A stretch of DNA of 64,000 nt from Candidatus Didemnitutus mandela (lineage in GTDB: Bacteria; Verrucomicrobiota; Verrucomicrobiia; Opitutales; Opitutaceae), in NCBI GenBank assembly GCA_002591725.1, contig NJAL01000007.1:1-64000 (forward strand), in the 5' to 3' direction. The position numbers and the translations under genes were made by a program. A model generated the notes under the pieces. It searched no databases. It saw nothing but the letters and a program-made list of their open reading frames with translations, and was not told the origin of the DNA. Below, one piece after another: positions 61,706 to 64,000 of the stretch (positions are counted from its first letter, which is position 1; the number at the start of each line of letters is the position of its first letter).

Positions 61706-63400
61706 GCTGCGTGAAAGCGGCCCAGGAGCTCGTCTGCTGGCTAGATTAGAGTACCGGGACGACGTGGATGCTACTTGGTACGCTATTGCTCACTACGGTG
61801 TTTTCGGCGGAAGCTTCACGGGCTTTTTCGGACGAATGGACGATGCAGCAGGTCGACCTGCTGCGCGAAAGTCTTGTTTTGCAAAGGATTGAGGCGCTGG
61901 CAGATTTATCTGCAGGCCTACGCGGTGATGGAAGGCTCATGGCGTCTGTTTTGACGAAGCGAAACGCTATACCAAAACAATACCATATTGCTGCTATACT
62001 TGCTGATGCTGGCAAGTTTCTTTGCGCTTTTTTCAGAAGCGGTTTAGAAGCATATACCTGAGCCGCCAATGGCTGGGCGCCGGACTATGTTGTGTTGGCG
62101 GCGGCTGCAATCACGCTCTGGCAGCAAATGGTCTCGGTGAGCGGCCTCTGCTGCTCCTGGTGGTGCTTGTGGTTGCAGTGCTATTACTTCTGACAGAATA
62201 TTCCGCCGAGCTGGCGGTCGCGCGGAATACTCGCTTTTGATGACCGTGTTCGCCGTCGTGGCTTGGCACGCAGCGTGGTCGTAGCTGGGTATCTGTTGAG
62301 GATGATGTGGAAAATCTGGCCCTCAAGGCTGACGATCTTCGAACGCTGCTAGCCGCACAGCGCGCGATCTTGAGCGCGGGAAATACTGAGCACAAATCTG
62401 AACAAACTTGGCAACAGGGGGAAACTTGCGGGGATTGAGCGGAATTTGTAGAAACGGCTTTGGTTGGATTGGCGGTCTCGTGCTCACGGTTTTTCTCTTT
62501 GCGGAAGAAAATTTTGTATCAATTCCAACAGGGTACAGCCAACCGGATGCGCTGGTTTTGCACTGGTACTGTTCGTGTTGCTGGCAGGGACAGCCGTTTT
62601 TGAATTCCGGCCAGGGGCTCGCGATTTCCGGTATATTATCTCGCGCTGTTGTTGGTCGTCTTTGAAATCGGCTTTTCTTTGTCCTTGGCGATGGCTGGTT
62701 TGCTAGCGTTTTGGCTTGGGCGCGATCTCCTTGAAACCTCACCTGGTGTATTTTTATTTTCCGCTGTATTCTCAGAATCTCTTTCATGGAGCTGTGGCAT
62801 GACATCCAGACGCGTTTCCTCCCGGACCACAGCGTGGCAACGGGAACGGCATGATGTGGCTAGCTGCGCGTTTGGACGAAGCTGGAGCGGATTGTACGGT
62901 TCCTATCGTGACAACTGTCAAAAACATCGGTATTGTTTACTGTTCCTAACTTCCGTAACACTTGACAAGCCGTTCTTCACGGAGCTGACCGCGCAAAAGA
63001 AGGAGGCAATCAAACTCAGCGATGCAGGCGGCTTGGAAGGGCTGATTTATGCTGTGGGTTGGTGATTCGGTGGATGTCGGCAGTTTTCCCTTTGGATTTT
63101 TCGCTGCAGCAGCTGGCGGGAATCATAGCATTGCTGGCCAATCCCGTGGTGTTTACCTGAAGACGCTCCGCCTTTCTTCCTGGCGGATCCTGCATGAATT
63201 TCACGCTTTGTGTGACTGCATTCCTGGCTGGAATCGCGTCGAGCGCGTTTGTGGTCTATGTGCCCATTTCCGACTTAGAGCTAGGCCGGGCGCTGAGCGT
63301 GCATATCGCGCGTTGGCTTTCTCTACGACAGCAACATTTTGGCGCCTCCACAGGAGCGATCGGTAGTCTGGCTTACGGACTTGCACTGTCAATAGTTGGG
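61706..63400. other. degenerate region downstream of the NtrC-type regulator
   Basis: Plus-strand fragments hint at several lost genes. A TPR-like start LLGTLLLTTVFSAEASRAFS (61771-61830) with a signal-peptide-like N-terminus is first. A hydrophobic LLLLVVLVVAVLLLL stretch lies near 62142-62186, and a GTGMMWLAARLDEAGADCTV segment near 62839-62898. No frame is intact and none is assigned. In some organisms kinase or polysaccharide-export genes follow such regulators, but nothing here proves it. Confidence 0.35.
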
Positions 63401-63409
63401 TGTTGACGC

Positions 63410-63997
63410 AGACGTTTTTTGTCAGCTAGCTATAAGCTAGCTTTGGATTACGTCTCGGGCCTCCTGGGCGATAGGCCGTTTGCAAGCGACTCCTTTAACA
63501 GCCGCGTGGCGCATGCGTCCAGCGAAGAGAGCAACGTTGACGCTTCAAGCTTCTACGAGATCAGCAAAAACCAACATTCCCTGCTCAATGGCGTGGCATT
63601 GAAGAATAGATGAATCGTCCCTGGGCAACGAATTCAACGTGTGGTACATCGTTTTCGGTGAGCGGACCGGAGCGATTCTAACGGAGAATTTCTCCGGCTT
63701 CGAAGTGGGGTTTGCGTGGAACCAGCGACTCAAAGCAGTAGGCGAATACCAGTTTCAAAACATTCGTTACGACACGACTGGCAGCGACAAGGATAGCAGT
63801 TCGCATTTTTTCGTTGGCTTCGATTGCTTTGGCGCGGGAGAAGTGGCTAACGAGCGGACGGGTCGGATACAGTTGCATCGTTTGCCGAGCTTAGCTTGCG
63901 TTACGCGTATGTTAAAGGTTCGTTTGTGGCGGGCGGTTCCGGCCTCGATGAAACCAATCTTCATCTTGGTTTGGATTTGATTTTTGATACCGAATAA
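63410..63997 (+). pseudogene. outer-membrane beta-barrel protein pseudogene (3' part)
   Basis: Alternating frames carry amphipathic beta strands: YKLALDYVSGLL (63427-63460), NVDASSFYEISKNQHSLLNG (63534-63593), FSGFEVGFAWNQRLKAVGEY (63693-63750), QFQNIRYDTTGSDKDSSSHF (63753-63812). The end reads SLRYAYVKGSFVAGGSGLDE then TNLHLGLDLIFDTE (63950-63990) with a final Phe-type strand before TAA, as in outer-membrane porin-like barrels. Substrate unknown. Upstream strands are lost in the preceding degenerate region. Frameshifts at several points. Confidence 0.55.
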
Positions 63998-64000
63998 AAA

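Overview
The window looks like a chromosome segment of a bacterium in advanced genome erosion. Protein resemblances point, from memory of the families and without any search, to Verrucomicrobiota, class Opitutae: a Rho factor with a long low-complexity N-terminus beside coaE, a second Rho paralogue, an OB-HD nuclease, and decayed TonB-dependent receptors and pectin/xylan enzymes. By my count about 14 protein genes are intact (roughly 16 kb, near 25% of the window). Most of the rest is recognisable but broken coding sequence, with stops and frameshifts every few dozen codons. This pattern fits a recently host-restricted symbiont, for example the low-coding-density Opitutae symbionts of ascidians; that assignment is inference.

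Layout. 1-8.5 kb: glycogen phosphorylase pseudogene (+), an unrecognised remnant, and remains of a two-component system on the minus strand. 8.5-11 kb: intact coaE and rho. 11.2-14.7 kb: pseudogenes of two GspE/PilB ATPases and a GspF/PilC platform protein. 14.7-20 kb: the longest intact block, with an OB-HD nuclease, two conserved proteins of unknown function and a second rho. 20.1-23.4 kb: acetyl-CoA synthetase pseudogene containing a 9-copy 7-bp repeat, then prepilin remnants. 23.4-26.5 kb: AT-rich and without recognisable genes. 26.6 kb: tRNA with CAT anticodon. 27-34 kb: a dead polysaccharide-use locus (GH43, sugar transporter, regulator, TonB receptor, GH28). 34-39.4 kb: intact sugar-nucleotidyltransferase-like gene, dinG pseudogene, intact asd, tRNA-Val. 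39.5-45 kb: dead hemC, hemD, lrgAB, LysR regulator, DegT-type aminotransferase and trpF. 45-50.5 kb: Sel1-like and DUF900 hydrolase remnants. 50.8-58.1 kb: core block ffh, aminotransferase, der, fmt, parB, with dead Lrp and LysM genes between. 58.1-64 kb: YraN pseudogene, intact NtrC-type activator and outer-membrane-barrel remnants.

How it fits together. What survives serves core information processing (Rho x2, Ffh, Der, Fmt, ParB, tRNAs), CoA synthesis, the aspartate amino-acid pathway and one sigma-54-type regulator. What has died is environmental lifestyle: glycogen and acetate use, plant or algal polysaccharide uptake, secretion/pilus machinery, sensory kinases, tryptophan and haem synthesis, and one repair helicase. 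Several frameshifts coincide with short tandem duplications, suggesting replication slippage as one route of gene loss.
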